This document shows, piece after piece, positions 8,451-17,109 of a stretch of DNA of 64,000 nt. The stretch's first letter is position 1. Each line of letters opens with the position of its first letter. Position numbers and translations under genes: made by a program. A model generated the notes under the pieces. The model was not told the DNA's origin, searched no databases, and saw only the letters and a list, made by a program, of their open reading frames with translations. The stretch covers positions 68,084 to 132,083 of the forward strand of contig JBPOHS010000012.1 of assembly GCA_052035295.1 (NCBI GenBank), given 5' to 3'. This DNA is from HdN1 sp052035295. GTDB taxonomy: Bacteria; Pseudomonadota; Gammaproteobacteria; Pseudomonadales; Ketobacteraceae.

Positions 8451-10503
8451 AACGAAAATGGTTTGCCGCCGACTGATCGTTGGGCTCGTTATGGCGGGAA
8501 GCGGATGGACGCACGCTGAAATCCAGTGGATCGATGGCGTCGAAACGCTTTTTGAAAAGGATAAAAAGGCGGCCGTTCAAGTACAGCTATCAAAACGCTT
8601 TTCTGTCGTTTCCATCGAGAAAAACACTGGGCAGGATTGCGTCATTCGCTTGCAGCCTGACTTCACCTTTGTCCCTGACCAGGGGCGCTATGGCAAAGAG
8701 ACCCTGCCCTGGCAGGCAACTGAAACGTTGCCATTAAGCCGCCTGCACTCGGAATGGATAGGTGACCAGCTTTGGGTCAGCCTCCATTTCGAAAAGGATG
8801 TCCATTGTCAGGTACAGTCCAGCGGCGACCGCCACAACCTTTGGGTGACAATATCACCCTATGACACGACGTTGGCACACGCAAGCTCACAGTCGTTGCA
8901 GCGTGCGAAAGATGCAATAACCCGAGGCAATCTCGACCAGGCCATCACCCTGCTCAACGCCATCGCCAACAGCGATGGGCACCCGGACCAGGCAGAGTCC
9001 CTGGAATACCTCGGCGTTGCTTACGAACGAAAATCCCGCTTTCAGGAAGCAGCAAACAGCTATTCCCGCTACCTTGCACTTTGGCCTGACAGCCCGGGGG
9101 CACCGCGTGTCAAACAACGCTTGCAAGGCCTCTCGCTGATGAACGCCACCCTGCCTGCCCCTTTGAAAAAATCGACCGCCCGACGAAAAACACCGGAGTG
9201 GAAATGGTTTGGCGCCATCGGCAATGGTTATCAGTACTACTCCAGCCAGCTGGACAAAGAGCCCCGCCAAACCTATCAATCCACCTGGATGACGGATCTG
9301 GATCTGAACGGACGCTATAACGGCGAACGTTATGATACCCGCATCCGCCTCGCTGCCGGTTATTGGAAAGATTTTGAAAATGAGCTCGAACAGGATTCAC
9401 GCTTGAGTCGTGCTTCGATTGACGTATTTGATCAACAGACAGATCAGCAGATCAAATTGGGACGCCAAACAACCCAGGGAGAGGGAGTATTGGGACGTTT
9501 TGATGGCGTGCATTACAGTATTCCCGTTGGCGAGCTGTGGCGTGCCAACCTGCTTGCGGGTTCACCAGTCTACAGCAGCAGACAAGTCTCCATCGACAGT
9601 GAGCGTCAACTGAGTGGCGCCAGTGTGGATTTTGAGCCTGCGAACACGCCCTGGCGAAGCAACCTTTTCCTTGCCCAGCAAACCTATAACGGCATGACAG
9701 AGCGGCAAGCCATCGGCACCGAAATCAGCTACGCCACGAATGCCGCCAGCTATATCGGGTACGTGGATTACGACATTTTCTTCAATGAACCCAATGCGGT
9801 CATGTTGAACGCCAATTGGTACGGCAAGCAGGAAAGCAGTTATTACCTTGGCGCCGACTATCGACGCTCGCCTGTGCTTCTGCTGGATAACGCATTGATC
9901 GGCCAGCCGGTCGATGATCTCGACGCCCTGCTGAGTCAAGGCGGCTACAACGAAAGTACACTGGAGCAGATCGCACTGGATCGCACTGCCTTGAGCACCA
10001 CCTTGTCAGGAGGAACGACACAGCGATTCAACAAACAGTACGGCTGGGGAATAGACTTGAGCAGCTGGCAACTGTCGGATACTGATTCCTCTGCCGGCGT
10101 CGAAAGTTTTGAGGGCACGGACGTTGAAACCAACATCGGTTTGCAACTGACAGGCAACGACCTGATCCGTAACGGAGATCTTCACTGGCTGACACTTCGC
10201 TTCGCGGATCTGACTACCAGCCAGCTGGTTTCATTCACGGCAGAAAGCCGGTTTCCCTTATCAAGTGCAAACGACGGTCAATGGCGACTCCGGCCGAGAC
10301 TGCGACTTTATCAACGCGACTTTACTGTCAGCGATGGATCGCAGGCATCGATTCAACCCGTGTTGAAACTCGAATATGCGGGCCGGGGTTCATGGGCAGG
10401 TGAAATTGACTTGGGTGCGGAATGGCTATCCACGGATCAGGGGGGCGTCACCGTGGATCGAATCGACTATATTGGGTATGCCCGTATTGACTGGCTGTTT
10501 TAG
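8443..10503 (+). CDS. Outer-membrane beta-barrel protein with N-terminal TPR region, cytochrome-locus porin
   Basis: A protein of about 686 aa with a signal peptide ending GWTHA. There is an N-terminal beta-rich domain (residues about 20-135) and a TPR-like helical stretch (about 140-230, including LEYLGVAYERKSRFQEAANSYSRYLALWPDSPGA). The last 420 residues contain alternating aromatic/polar strands that end in ...YARIDWLF, a C-terminal aromatic barrel signal. It overlaps the end of the second multihaem gene by 8 nt. A GTG at 8422 and an ATG at 8458 are alternative starts; no strong ribosome site settles it. The position in a cytochrome operon suggests a porin that lets electrons cross the outer membrane, as in porin-cytochrome complexes. 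That is inference from context. Confidence 0.75.
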   Translation: MTKTKMVCRRLIVGLVMAGSGWTHAEIQWIDGVETLFEKDKKAAVQVQLSKRFSVVSIEKNTGQDCVIRLQPDFTFVPDQGRYGKETLPWQATETLPLSRLHSEWIGDQLWVSLHFEKDVHCQVQSSGDRHNLWVTISPYDTTLAHASSQSLQRAKDAITRGNLDQAITLLNAIANSDGHPDQAESLEYLGVAYERKSRFQEAANSYSRYLALWPDSPGAPRVKQRLQGLSLMNATLPAPLKKSTARRKTPEWKWFGAIGNGYQYYSSQLDKEPRQTYQSTWMTDLDLNGRYNGERYDTRIRLAAGYWKDFENELEQDSRLSRASIDVFDQQTDQQIKLGRQTTQGEGVLGRFDGVHYSIPVGELWRANLLAGSPVYSSRQVSIDSERQLSGASVDFEPANTPWRSNLFLAQQTYNGMTERQAIGTEISYATNAASYIGYVDYDIFFNEPNAVMLNANWYGKQESSYYLGADYRRSPVLLLDNALIGQPVDDLDALLSQGGYNESTLEQIALDRTALSTTLSGGTTQRFNKQYGWGIDLSSWQLSDTDSSAGVESFEGTDVETNIGLQLTGNDLIRNGDLHWLTLRFADLTTSQLVSFTAESRFPLSSANDGQWRLRPRLRLYQRDFTVSDGSQASIQPVLKLEYAGRGSWAGEIDLGAEWLSTDQGGVTVDRIDYIGYARIDWLF

Positions 10504-10554
10504 TTCGCCATGGGCATACGCAATCAATACATCCAGCCCTTGTGCTCCCGCCCG

Positions 10555-10595
10555 CAAGATGGCACCATCGTACAATACACGATGTTTCCATCTTG
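10555..10595. promoter_or_regulatory. Interrupted inverted repeat upstream of CPBP protease gene
   Basis: Arms CAAGATGG (10555-10562) and CCATCTTG (10588-10595) enclose a second pair, CATCGT/ACGATG (10566-10571 and 10579-10584). It lies between the barrel stop and the next ATG. It could be a terminator for the cytochrome operon, although no T-run follows, or a regulatory hairpin. Confidence 0.4.
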
Positions 10596-10612
10596 CGTAT
10601 TCAGGAGCCCTC

Positions 10613-11317
10613 ATGGACGTCCGATCCCTGTTTGCCGACATCAAGCGGCCTGAACTCTGGCTTTGGGGGCTGGCGCTGGTCGCCATGGTCATCCATGTCT
10701 TCCCGGGTGCGCGCTGGTTCTATGGCGCTCACGTGGTTGCCGGCGACCTGGAACCTGCCATGCTGGCCTGGCAGAGCATCCAATGGCACCACGTCGCCAC
10801 CCTGCTCTGCTTTGGCATTCCGCTCTGTCTGATGCCTCTGCTCGGCATTCATCGACAAGGCCTCTCCCTGTTTCAGCCGGGCGACTGGCGCTGGGGGCTG
10901 CGCTGGACACTGCTGGGTGCCGTTACCGTTACGCTTCCGACCTGGATATCCAGTAGCGATCCAGCCTTTTTGCGGGAATATCCACTGACCCTGCACGCCT
11001 TCGACAGCCCCTTGCTACTGACGTTATTCTTCGGCAGTTATTTGCTGTATTACATCGGCTGGGAAGCATTCTTTCGCGGATTTCTCGGGTTTGGTCTGAC
11101 CGGTGTAGGTTACTCACCGTTCCTGGCGCTTATGGTGCAAGTGTCCCTTTCCACCATTATTCATATCGGCAAACCACCGATGGAGTTGGTCAGTGCAATC
11201 CCGGGTGGTATTTTCATGGGAATTCTTGCTTATCGGTCGGGCTCGCTGCTGTGGCCACTGCTGTTCCATTTTTATGTGGGAATCATTAACACCCTCTTCT
11301 GCTGGATGCACCTATGA
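10613..11317 (+). CDS. CPBP-family intramembrane metalloprotease (CAAX protease/bacteriocin-processing type)
   Basis: A polytopic membrane protein of 234 aa. The ATG at 10613 was chosen because AGGAG precedes it and the upstream extension is barrel-gene shadow. The family motifs are visible: a glutamate-rich first motif, here GWEAFFRGFLGFG, and the His-containing motif TIIHIGKPP, with Asn near the C-terminus (GIINTLF). The first motif has WEAFFR in place of the canonical EExxxR, so one of the two glutamates is missing. Known relatives cleave prenylated proteins or peptides; the bacterial substrate is unknown. The stop overlaps the following epimerase start (ATGA), so the two are probably translated together. 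Confidence 0.75.
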   Translation: MDVRSLFADIKRPELWLWGLALVAMVIHVFPGARWFYGAHVVAGDLEPAMLAWQSIQWHHVATLLCFGIPLCLMPLLGIHRQGLSLFQPGDWRWGLRWTLLGAVTVTLPTWISSSDPAFLREYPLTLHAFDSPLLLTLFFGSYLLYYIGWEAFFRGFLGFGLTGVGYSPFLALMVQVSLSTIIHIGKPPMELVSAIPGGIFMGILAYRSGSLLWPLLFHFYVGIINTLFCWMHL

Positions 11318-12330
11318 GCACCGCTACCCCTTCCGGCATCGAACTCGCCCTGGTCACCGGCGCCAACGGCTTCATCGGCAGTAATCTGTGTGCCTACCTG
11401 CGCACCCAGGGCATCGCCACCCGCGCGCTGATACTGCCTGGCTCGCCGCGGCAAGCGATCGAAGCCATGGGGTTGGAGATCGTCGAGGCCGACATTACGT
11501 CACCCTTGGCGCCGGCATTATTCAATAACGTGACGCATGTGTTTCATCTGGCGGCCATTCCGTTCGACTGGGGGCCGCTGGATTTGTTCATGAAGGTCAA
11601 CGCCGAAGGTACACGGCACATGCTGGACGCGGCGAACCAGGCTGGCGTCAGACATTTTGTACACATGAGTTCCCTGGCTGTACACCCGTATGAAGGTCAT
11701 CAGCAAAGCGACGAAAACGCGCCACGAGGCTGGGATGTCAACGGCTATACGTGCAGCAAGAACGCGGCAGAAGACCTCGTGGCGCAGTTCACTCAATCAC
11801 TGATGATCACCGTTATCAGACCGGGCATCATGCCCTATGGACCAGGCGACAGACTGAGCATGCCCGGCTTGATCGATGGGATGAAAAAAGGGATATACCG
11901 CCATGTCGGCGGCGGCTACCAACGACTCTGCTTGTCGTATGTTGGTAATCTGGTGGAAGGCATGGTGCTGGCAGCTCAGCGCAGTGGTCGCAGCGGCGAG
12001 GTCTATATTCTCGCCGATGAGATCGTGACCTGGCGCGACTTGCTGAAACAGATGGCCAACACCTTCCATGTGCCTGAAGCAACGGGCAGCTTGCCCTATT
12101 CCATTGCCTATACTGCCGCCATTGGTATGGAGGCCTTATGGAAGCTGGGGCGCTTTCGTTCCGCCCCACCCCTGACGCGTTACAGGATTGCCCTGTTTCG
12201 CGGGGATTTGGTGTTTTCTTCGGCCAAGGCGCGGCGGGAACTGGGGTATCGCCCCAGGGTCGGGCTGGCACAAGGGCTGGCCATCACCCGGGAGTGGATG
12301 CTAAAAGAAGGCTTGCTCCCGCAGGAGTAA
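11314..12330 (+). CDS. NAD-dependent epimerase/dehydratase (extended SDR, 3-beta-HSD-like)
   Basis: A 338-aa extended short-chain dehydrogenase. The Rossmann motif TGANGFIGSNL is near the N-terminus, a conserved HLAA stretch follows at about residue 75, and the catalytic YxxxK is YTCSK. The C-terminal part (REGDL-type ending with ARRELGYRPRVG) is typical of sugar-nucleotide or sterol-like dehydrogenases. Substrate is unknown. It overlaps the preceding CPBP gene by 4 nt. Confidence 0.85.
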   Translation: MSTATPSGIELALVTGANGFIGSNLCAYLRTQGIATRALILPGSPRQAIEAMGLEIVEADITSPLAPALFNNVTHVFHLAAIPFDWGPLDLFMKVNAEGTRHMLDAANQAGVRHFVHMSSLAVHPYEGHQQSDENAPRGWDVNGYTCSKNAAEDLVAQFTQSLMITVIRPGIMPYGPGDRLSMPGLIDGMKKGIYRHVGGGYQRLCLSYVGNLVEGMVLAAQRSGRSGEVYILADEIVTWRDLLKQMANTFHVPEATGSLPYSIAYTAAIGMEALWKLGRFRSAPPLTRYRIALFRGDLVFSSAKARRELGYRPRVGLAQGLAITREWMLKEGLLPQE

Positions 12331-12389
12331 CTGACTCAGAACGAGCCCAGGAAGACCAAAGCAATCCAACCGGGCCAGTCAGCAAATTC

Positions 12390-12443
12390 GTTATTCAAAC
12401 GCCTCTGGTTATTCAAACGCTGCTGGTTAGTTAAACGCCTCTG
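12390..12443. repeat. Three 18-bp tandem repeats running into the selD stop codon
   Basis: Units start at 12390, 12408 and 12426, for example GTTATTCAAACGCCTCTG. The third unit contains the selD stop (12431-12433) and its last codons. Two copies differ at two positions and the third at two others. Confidence 0.85.
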
Positions 12444-13477
12444 ATGCGATGCTCGCTACCTGACGCTGGCAACAGCTGACCGATGGGAGCGAGCGACACT
12501 CCTTGCACTTCTGCAAGCGCCAACAGCTCTGCCTCACTCTCCGGCGCGACACTGATCAGCAAGCCGCCACTGGTTTGTGGGTCACACAGCAATTGGCGAT
12601 AACGCTCATCCAGCGGGGCCACCTTGTGACCATAGCTGGCAAAGTTGCGCTCGCTTCCCCCGGGGATACAACCTTCAGCACGATAATGCTCGACCTCAGG
12701 TAACAACGGAATCTGCCGTAACCACAATTCAGCATCGACTCCACTGCCTTCGCAGACCTCCAGTAAATGCCCCAAAAGACCAAACCCGGTGACATCGGTC
12801 ATGGCATTGACGCTCGCCAGCATCGACGCTCGTGCGCCAAAAGAATTGAGCGTACACATGGCGTCAATGGCAATGTGCTCGTGTGAGGGGTGCAATTTCT
12901 TTTTCTTTTGCGCGGTCGTCAGAATACCCACGCCCAGCGGTTTGGACAAAAACAATTTACTGTGCGGCTTGGCTTGATCGTTACGTTTCAGTTGTGTCAG
13001 CGGCACGGTGCCCGTCACTGCCAGGCCGAAGATGGGTTCCGGCGCATCGATGCTGTGCCCCCCCGCCAAAGGGATGCCTGCGGCATGGCACGCGGCACGC
13101 CCGCCCTCCACCACCTGACGGGCAATCTCCGGTGGCAGTACATTGATTGGCCAACCGAGAATGGCGACCGCCAGCAATGGTGTTCCCCCCATGGCATACA
13201 CATCGCTGATGGCATTGGTGGCGGCAATCCGGCCGAAGGTGAAAGGGTCATCGACAATCGGCATGAAGAAATCAGTGGTGCTGACGACCCCCGTGCCGTT
13301 GCCAAGGTCATAAACGGCCGCGTCATCCTTGGATTGATGGCCGACAATGAGGTTCGGAAAGCTCACCGGGGCCAACTGCGATTTCAGAATCTGATCGAGC
13401 ACCTGGGGCGAAATTTTGCAGCCACACCCGGCGCCGTGACTGTATTCGGTGAGACGAACGGTGTTAATTTCGGACAT
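12431..13477 (-). CDS. selD: Selenide, water dikinase (selenophosphate synthetase)
   Basis: SelD makes selenophosphate from selenide and ATP for selenocysteine and 2-selenouridine synthesis. The 348-aa protein begins MSEINTVRLTEYSHGAG and carries GAGCGCK with the catalytic Cys18 and Lys21, matching Cys17/Lys20 of the E. coli enzyme, so this is a Cys form. ATP-binding AIR-synthase motifs such as TTDFFMPIVDDPF and DVTGFGLLGHL follow. An in-frame upstream start at 13546 is unlikely because homology begins at the MSE. The very 3' end lies within an 18-bp tandem array. No selA, selB, selU or selC is in the window. Confidence 0.95.
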   Translation of the reverse strand: MSEINTVRLTEYSHGAGCGCKISPQVLDQILKSQLAPVSFPNLIVGHQSKDDAAVYDLGNGTGVVSTTDFFMPIVDDPFTFGRIAATNAISDVYAMGGTPLLAVAILGWPINVLPPEIARQVVEGGRAACHAAGIPLAGGHSIDAPEPIFGLAVTGTVPLTQLKRNDQAKPHSKLFLSKPLGVGILTTAQKKKKLHPSHEHIAIDAMCTLNSFGARASMLASVNAMTDVTGFGLLGHLLEVCEGSGVDAELWLRQIPLLPEVEHYRAEGCIPGGSERNFASYGHKVAPLDERYRQLLCDPQTSGGLLISVAPESEAELLALAEVQGVSLAPIGQLLPASGSEHRIRGV

Positions 13478-13609
13478 GTTGGACTCTTGGGCACTTACAG
13501 GGCAGTAAAACGACTCAGCGTCGGAATAATGCAACCTGCCGCCCAAAAGGTAAATAGCCCTGAGCAGGTTGCCGTACAGATCGCCATGCTGACAGGGACA
13601 CCCGTCAAA

Positions 13610-14359
13610 TCACGGTACTTTCTCCAACAACACCGCAATGGCATCAAGCACAACGGCCTGCTGCGCATCCCGACTGATCGACGCTACACCATCGCCTTTC
13701 TGATCGCCGTAGTAGCCCATTTGCGCATGATTTCCGCCAGCAATCTCTTGATACACGGTCGTGACAGGGAGATTGGCTTTTGCGGCTTCCCACCTGCCCC
13801 GCTTCAGCACCTCATCATTTTCGCCATAGAGCGACACCACATTGATACCCCTATCAGACAAATCACTCACTGCATCAGGATACGAAGCAAGATAGAATAC
13901 GCCCCCGACTCGCACTGCTGCCGCATTGCCGGCAACGAATTTACTGGCTGCCACGCCACCCAGCGAATGTCCGCCTATGACCCAATGTTCGATATCGGGA
14001 TTTCTTTCAAATATTTTTTCCGCACGACCGGGAAAAAGCAGTGCAAAATTGAACGGAAAATTGGCTAACGCAACGCGATAGCCCCGTTCAGCCAGATGAA
14101 AAGCCAAGGGTGCGTACGAGGCAGAGGCAATAAATGCACCTGGATAAAAAACCACACCGGTCTTTCGGGAATCACCTGTCGGTGTGAACAACAGATAACT
14201 GCACAGAAAGCCGCAGGATTTTCGATCCACCAATACATCCGTGTTACTTTGCAAATACGTATAGACCTCTGGCATCGGTTGCGCGGCATTCACCGCACTG
14301 CCCCCGAACATCCAGAATCCAAAAACGCACAATAGTCTGATCAGATAGTGACGCCACAT
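13610..14359 (-). CDS. Secreted alpha/beta hydrolase
   Basis: A 249-aa protein with a signal peptide (ending AVNAA) from the ATG at 14359, which has a GAGG-type ribosome site. The nucleophile elbow is GGHSLGG, a likely acid Asp is in SLYGENDEVLKRG, and a His in AGGNHAQMGYYG. The fold is that of dienelactone-hydrolase-like periplasmic hydrolases. The natural ester or other substrate is unknown. It reads away from the next gene, the cytochrome-like lipoprotein, across a 250-bp gap. Confidence 0.8.
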   Translation of the reverse strand: MWRHYLIRLLCVFGFWMFGGSAVNAAQPMPEVYTYLQSNTDVLVDRKSCGFLCSYLLFTPTGDSRKTGVVFYPGAFIASASYAPLAFHLAERGYRVALANFPFNFALLFPGRAEKIFERNPDIEHWVIGGHSLGGVAASKFVAGNAAAVRVGGVFYLASYPDAVSDLSDRGINVVSLYGENDEVLKRGRWEAAKANLPVTTVYQEIAGGNHAQMGYYGDQKGDGVASISRDAQQAVVLDAIAVLLEKVP

Positions 14360-14610
14360 ACGCTGCCCTCTTTTTCTTGTTGGAATCCATGAGAGCCGCC
14401 AATATAGGAAACGAAAAACACACGGATAATGGCCGAAACATTCATTGCTGCACCAAAAACAAGAAATAGAAGTCAATCGGCATAGATTTCATTCACACAA
14501 AAAAACATGACACCTTTCACTGGCGCCAATTCGCAATTGAAGTGTCGTGAAATGTAAAACGCCGGTTCGACGCTCGCTGATAGAATGCCGTTCTCACCAA
14601 GGAGCTTTAA

Positions 14611-15717
14611 ATGAAAACAAGAATAACCCTGTGCATTGGATTGCTGTCCTTTGTCACCGCCCTTGCCGGATGCAAGCAACAGGAACACCCACGCGATCAC
14701 AACGGCCTGCAATTGTCGTATTTATGTGATGGCAGTCTCGCCACGGCTTACGGAGAAGAACTGCTGGAACGCGAAGACTGCGGCAGCGGAAAAATGGCGA
14801 TTCCCAAAGGGAGACTGGAAGACACACCGCGCTTTGCCAGCCCGTATCAACTTTGCGAAACGCCTCCCGCCCAACAAACGGCAGAAGAACGTTTCGATTG
14901 TTTTGAAAGACAATTTTGGCATGCGTATTCCGACGGGCGTCTTGAGCCTCGCAAAGAGGCGCTGCGCACCATGTCAACACTGATAAAACTCGCCGAAGCC
15001 GGCAACGACGGCACACCCGCCTACGTGACCCAACTGTCGCGCATGTATCAATTACGCGGCATGTTCTACATGGCGATGGGGATTGAAAACGGGGCCTTGC
15101 AGTACATTATCCTGAATGGCCTTTACAGCGGAAAGGACTTTGCGCGCGTTGCCGCCCTCGAACCCGGCAATTTTGTCGCGTCATCTTTCGATGTCACCAT
15201 GGACATGGCCAACCTGCGCGTACTCGGCAAGCATGATCGCGCCCAGGAACTCGCACGGCAAGCGGTCATGACCGCCTGGCACGCCGGAAATCCTGACGTG
15301 ATCGAGCCCATCAATGTCGGCTCCATGTTTGCTGTCAGCGGCGTCACCATGCACTACCCGCTGGCCTCCGGGGTACCGGCCCTGACACTCGATGCAACGC
15401 TGGCCGTCAGCTGCATACCGGAAGTTGAATTCTGCAATACCAACACCCAGCACGCGCCCTTTGCCCGCCCCGGACTCGAATACCATTTGGCAGAAATGTA
15501 CGCTCGCATGGGAATGCGTGACGAATACATTCAGCAACTGGAAGTGGTCGCGCAACAACCCGCATACGATACGTGGGCATGGAAAGACATGGTCGAGTTA
15601 CAGCGCGCCAACCCCGACCGCCTGCTGCAAAAATTCGCCAGCTACGGGGATCAGCAATACTCGGAAGGCTATGCCACCCGCAACATGGGCTGCGTATTCT
15701 GTCACGGCAGGATTTGA
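14611..15717 (+). CDS. Lipoprotein of unknown function ending in a single CxxCH motif
   Basis: The product (368 aa) has a lipoprotein signal (lipobox ALAGC, Cys21) after a clear AAGGAG site. The middle is predicted helical, with repeat-like stretches resembling TPRs but no firm match. The last residues read GYATRNMGCVFCHGRI, a lone CxxCH haem-attachment motif only three residues from the C-terminus. If haem is attached, this is a monohaem envelope cytochrome or partner. The fact that the motif sits at the extreme end makes chance occurrence possible. Confidence 0.7.
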   Translation: MKTRITLCIGLLSFVTALAGCKQQEHPRDHNGLQLSYLCDGSLATAYGEELLEREDCGSGKMAIPKGRLEDTPRFASPYQLCETPPAQQTAEERFDCFERQFWHAYSDGRLEPRKEALRTMSTLIKLAEAGNDGTPAYVTQLSRMYQLRGMFYMAMGIENGALQYIILNGLYSGKDFARVAALEPGNFVASSFDVTMDMANLRVLGKHDRAQELARQAVMTAWHAGNPDVIEPINVGSMFAVSGVTMHYPLASGVPALTLDATLAVSCIPEVEFCNTNTQHAPFARPGLEYHLAEMYARMGMRDEYIQQLEVVAQQPAYDTWAWKDMVELQRANPDRLLQKFASYGDQQYSEGYATRNMGCVFCHGRI

Positions 15718-15836
15718 TAGCGATATTGAATGTGGAACCTGGCGATGTGGGAAGGTATCACGCCTCACCCACGCCGCCAGTGGACTGATTCAGCAATATA
15801 ACGGAAACCTTCCGTGGCATCCAATGACTCAGAAGC

Positions 15837-16991
15837 TCACAGCCCCAGCACAGACGTTGACGTATCAAAAAAGCCATTCGGCAGATCACTACGCTCAAGC
15901 GCCATGATCGACTGATACTCACTCAACAGATCGGTACACTGATCCGTATCGCTTTCCAGCGCATACTCATTGCCAGAGCCTTCATTTTTCACGCAAAACG
16001 TTCTTGCCGTGCCGGTCGTACACACCGAACTGTCATCGCTGTTTCCGCAATTGTCTGAACGGTATCCCATCACAAAGTGTGCTGCACTGCCGGTCGTTCC
16101 CTCATCAAGCTGACTCGTACCAGTGCCTGCCAGCGTTATGTGATCGGCATAACTCGGTGCCGCGTCAATATAGTCGGCACGCAACGAAAAAGTATGCGTA
16201 CTGACATTACCGCTGATTTCCGAGCGGGACGAGAATTCCACCCCCGCGCTGTAAAGCGTGCTTTGCGCAAAGGCGAGCTGCAGGTCCTTGCTGCATCCGT
16301 TGTAATAAAATTTCTGCAGCACGGCAAGATCCCGTGTTGAACCGCGCTCTTCCACGTTCTCGGTGTTTTCCTCGTCATCGACCGAGGAAGCACTCATCAC
16401 GAAATATTCGTAGGGGTCCGTGCAATCTTCGGCTGCATCCGCAATCAATTGGCGGCCAAACAACCGACGCTCGGAGTCTTCCTCAACGTAGCAGGTATAT
16501 TTACCGGCGTCGTCCCACGCATTGAAGGGGGGATTGTCTGCCGTATCAAAGAATGGAGTAGTAACGCTCGTTTCAGCGGCGATCTCGGTACAGTTGGTCG
16601 GATTGCCGTCTTCGTCCGTGTATTGTGAATTGAGCGTATCCATCAGATTGTCTGCCTGTGCCAACAGCACAAACATGCTCTTCACCGGGCCGGATGGCCC
16701 CGCATCATTCAGCACCTGACCGATGTAGTTTTCACTGACCGAAAAGGCCCGGGTAAATTCATCGGCATCGGCCGTGTAATCCGAAGGAAGGGCCTCGCGT
16801 GCCGTTCGGGTTGCCGTCAACGCGGCCTCCATTCCGGCGGGCAATACTTCCTGGGTCAGGGCATAAAAACTGGGAAAGCCCTCGCCGGGCGGGTTGGTGG
16901 AGTCTGTATCACTGCTTGACCCCGAATTTGAACTGTCGTTGCATCCCGCCAGCAGCGCCACGCTTGCCAGCATCGCCATGCGCATCTTCAT
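15837..16991 (-). CDS. Hypothetical lipoprotein
   Basis: A 384-aa lipoprotein (lipobox ending in Cys of VALLAGCND) starting at the ATG with AGGAG eight bases upstream. A Ser/Asp/Gly-rich linker (SSNSGSSSDTDSTNPPGEG) follows the anchor. The rest is acidic with several Cys pairs (for example YTCYVEED, EDCTDP, CSKDLQ, SDNCGNSDDSSVCTTG), suggesting disulfides in a surface or periplasmic protein. No family was recognised. Confidence 0.7.
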   Translation of the reverse strand: MKMRMAMLASVALLAGCNDSSNSGSSSDTDSTNPPGEGFPSFYALTQEVLPAGMEAALTATRTAREALPSDYTADADEFTRAFSVSENYIGQVLNDAGPSGPVKSMFVLLAQADNLMDTLNSQYTDEDGNPTNCTEIAAETSVTTPFFDTADNPPFNAWDDAGKYTCYVEEDSERRLFGRQLIADAAEDCTDPYEYFVMSASSVDDEENTENVEERGSTRDLAVLQKFYYNGCSKDLQLAFAQSTLYSAGVEFSSRSEISGNVSTHTFSLRADYIDAAPSYADHITLAGTGTSQLDEGTTGSAAHFVMGYRSDNCGNSDDSSVCTTGTARTFCVKNEGSGNEYALESDTDQCTDLLSEYQSIMALERSDLPNGFFDTSTSVLGL

Positions 16992-17065
16992 CACCGTGCT
17001 CCTGTCTGTGTTGTCTCTCCTCACCCCTTGAGTATAGGCAGGACAATACAGTCAGCCAGTGCAAT

Positions 17066-17092
17066 GCACCCGCCCCATCCGGGGGCAGGTGC
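17066..17092 (-). terminator. GC-rich hairpin downstream of the PI-PLC-like gene
   Basis: An 11-bp stem with one mismatch (arms 17066-17076 and 17082-17092) sits 17 nt past the stop of the leftward PLC-like gene. No T-run follows it, so a terminator role is plausible only. Confidence 0.4.
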
Positions 17093-17109
17093 GTCACGGA
17101 CGCAAGGCC

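Noticed and set aside
12890..14068. A 392-codon open frame on the plus strand
   Set aside because: It is antisense to selD and the alpha/beta hydrolase, both with recognised motifs, and spans their intergenic gap.
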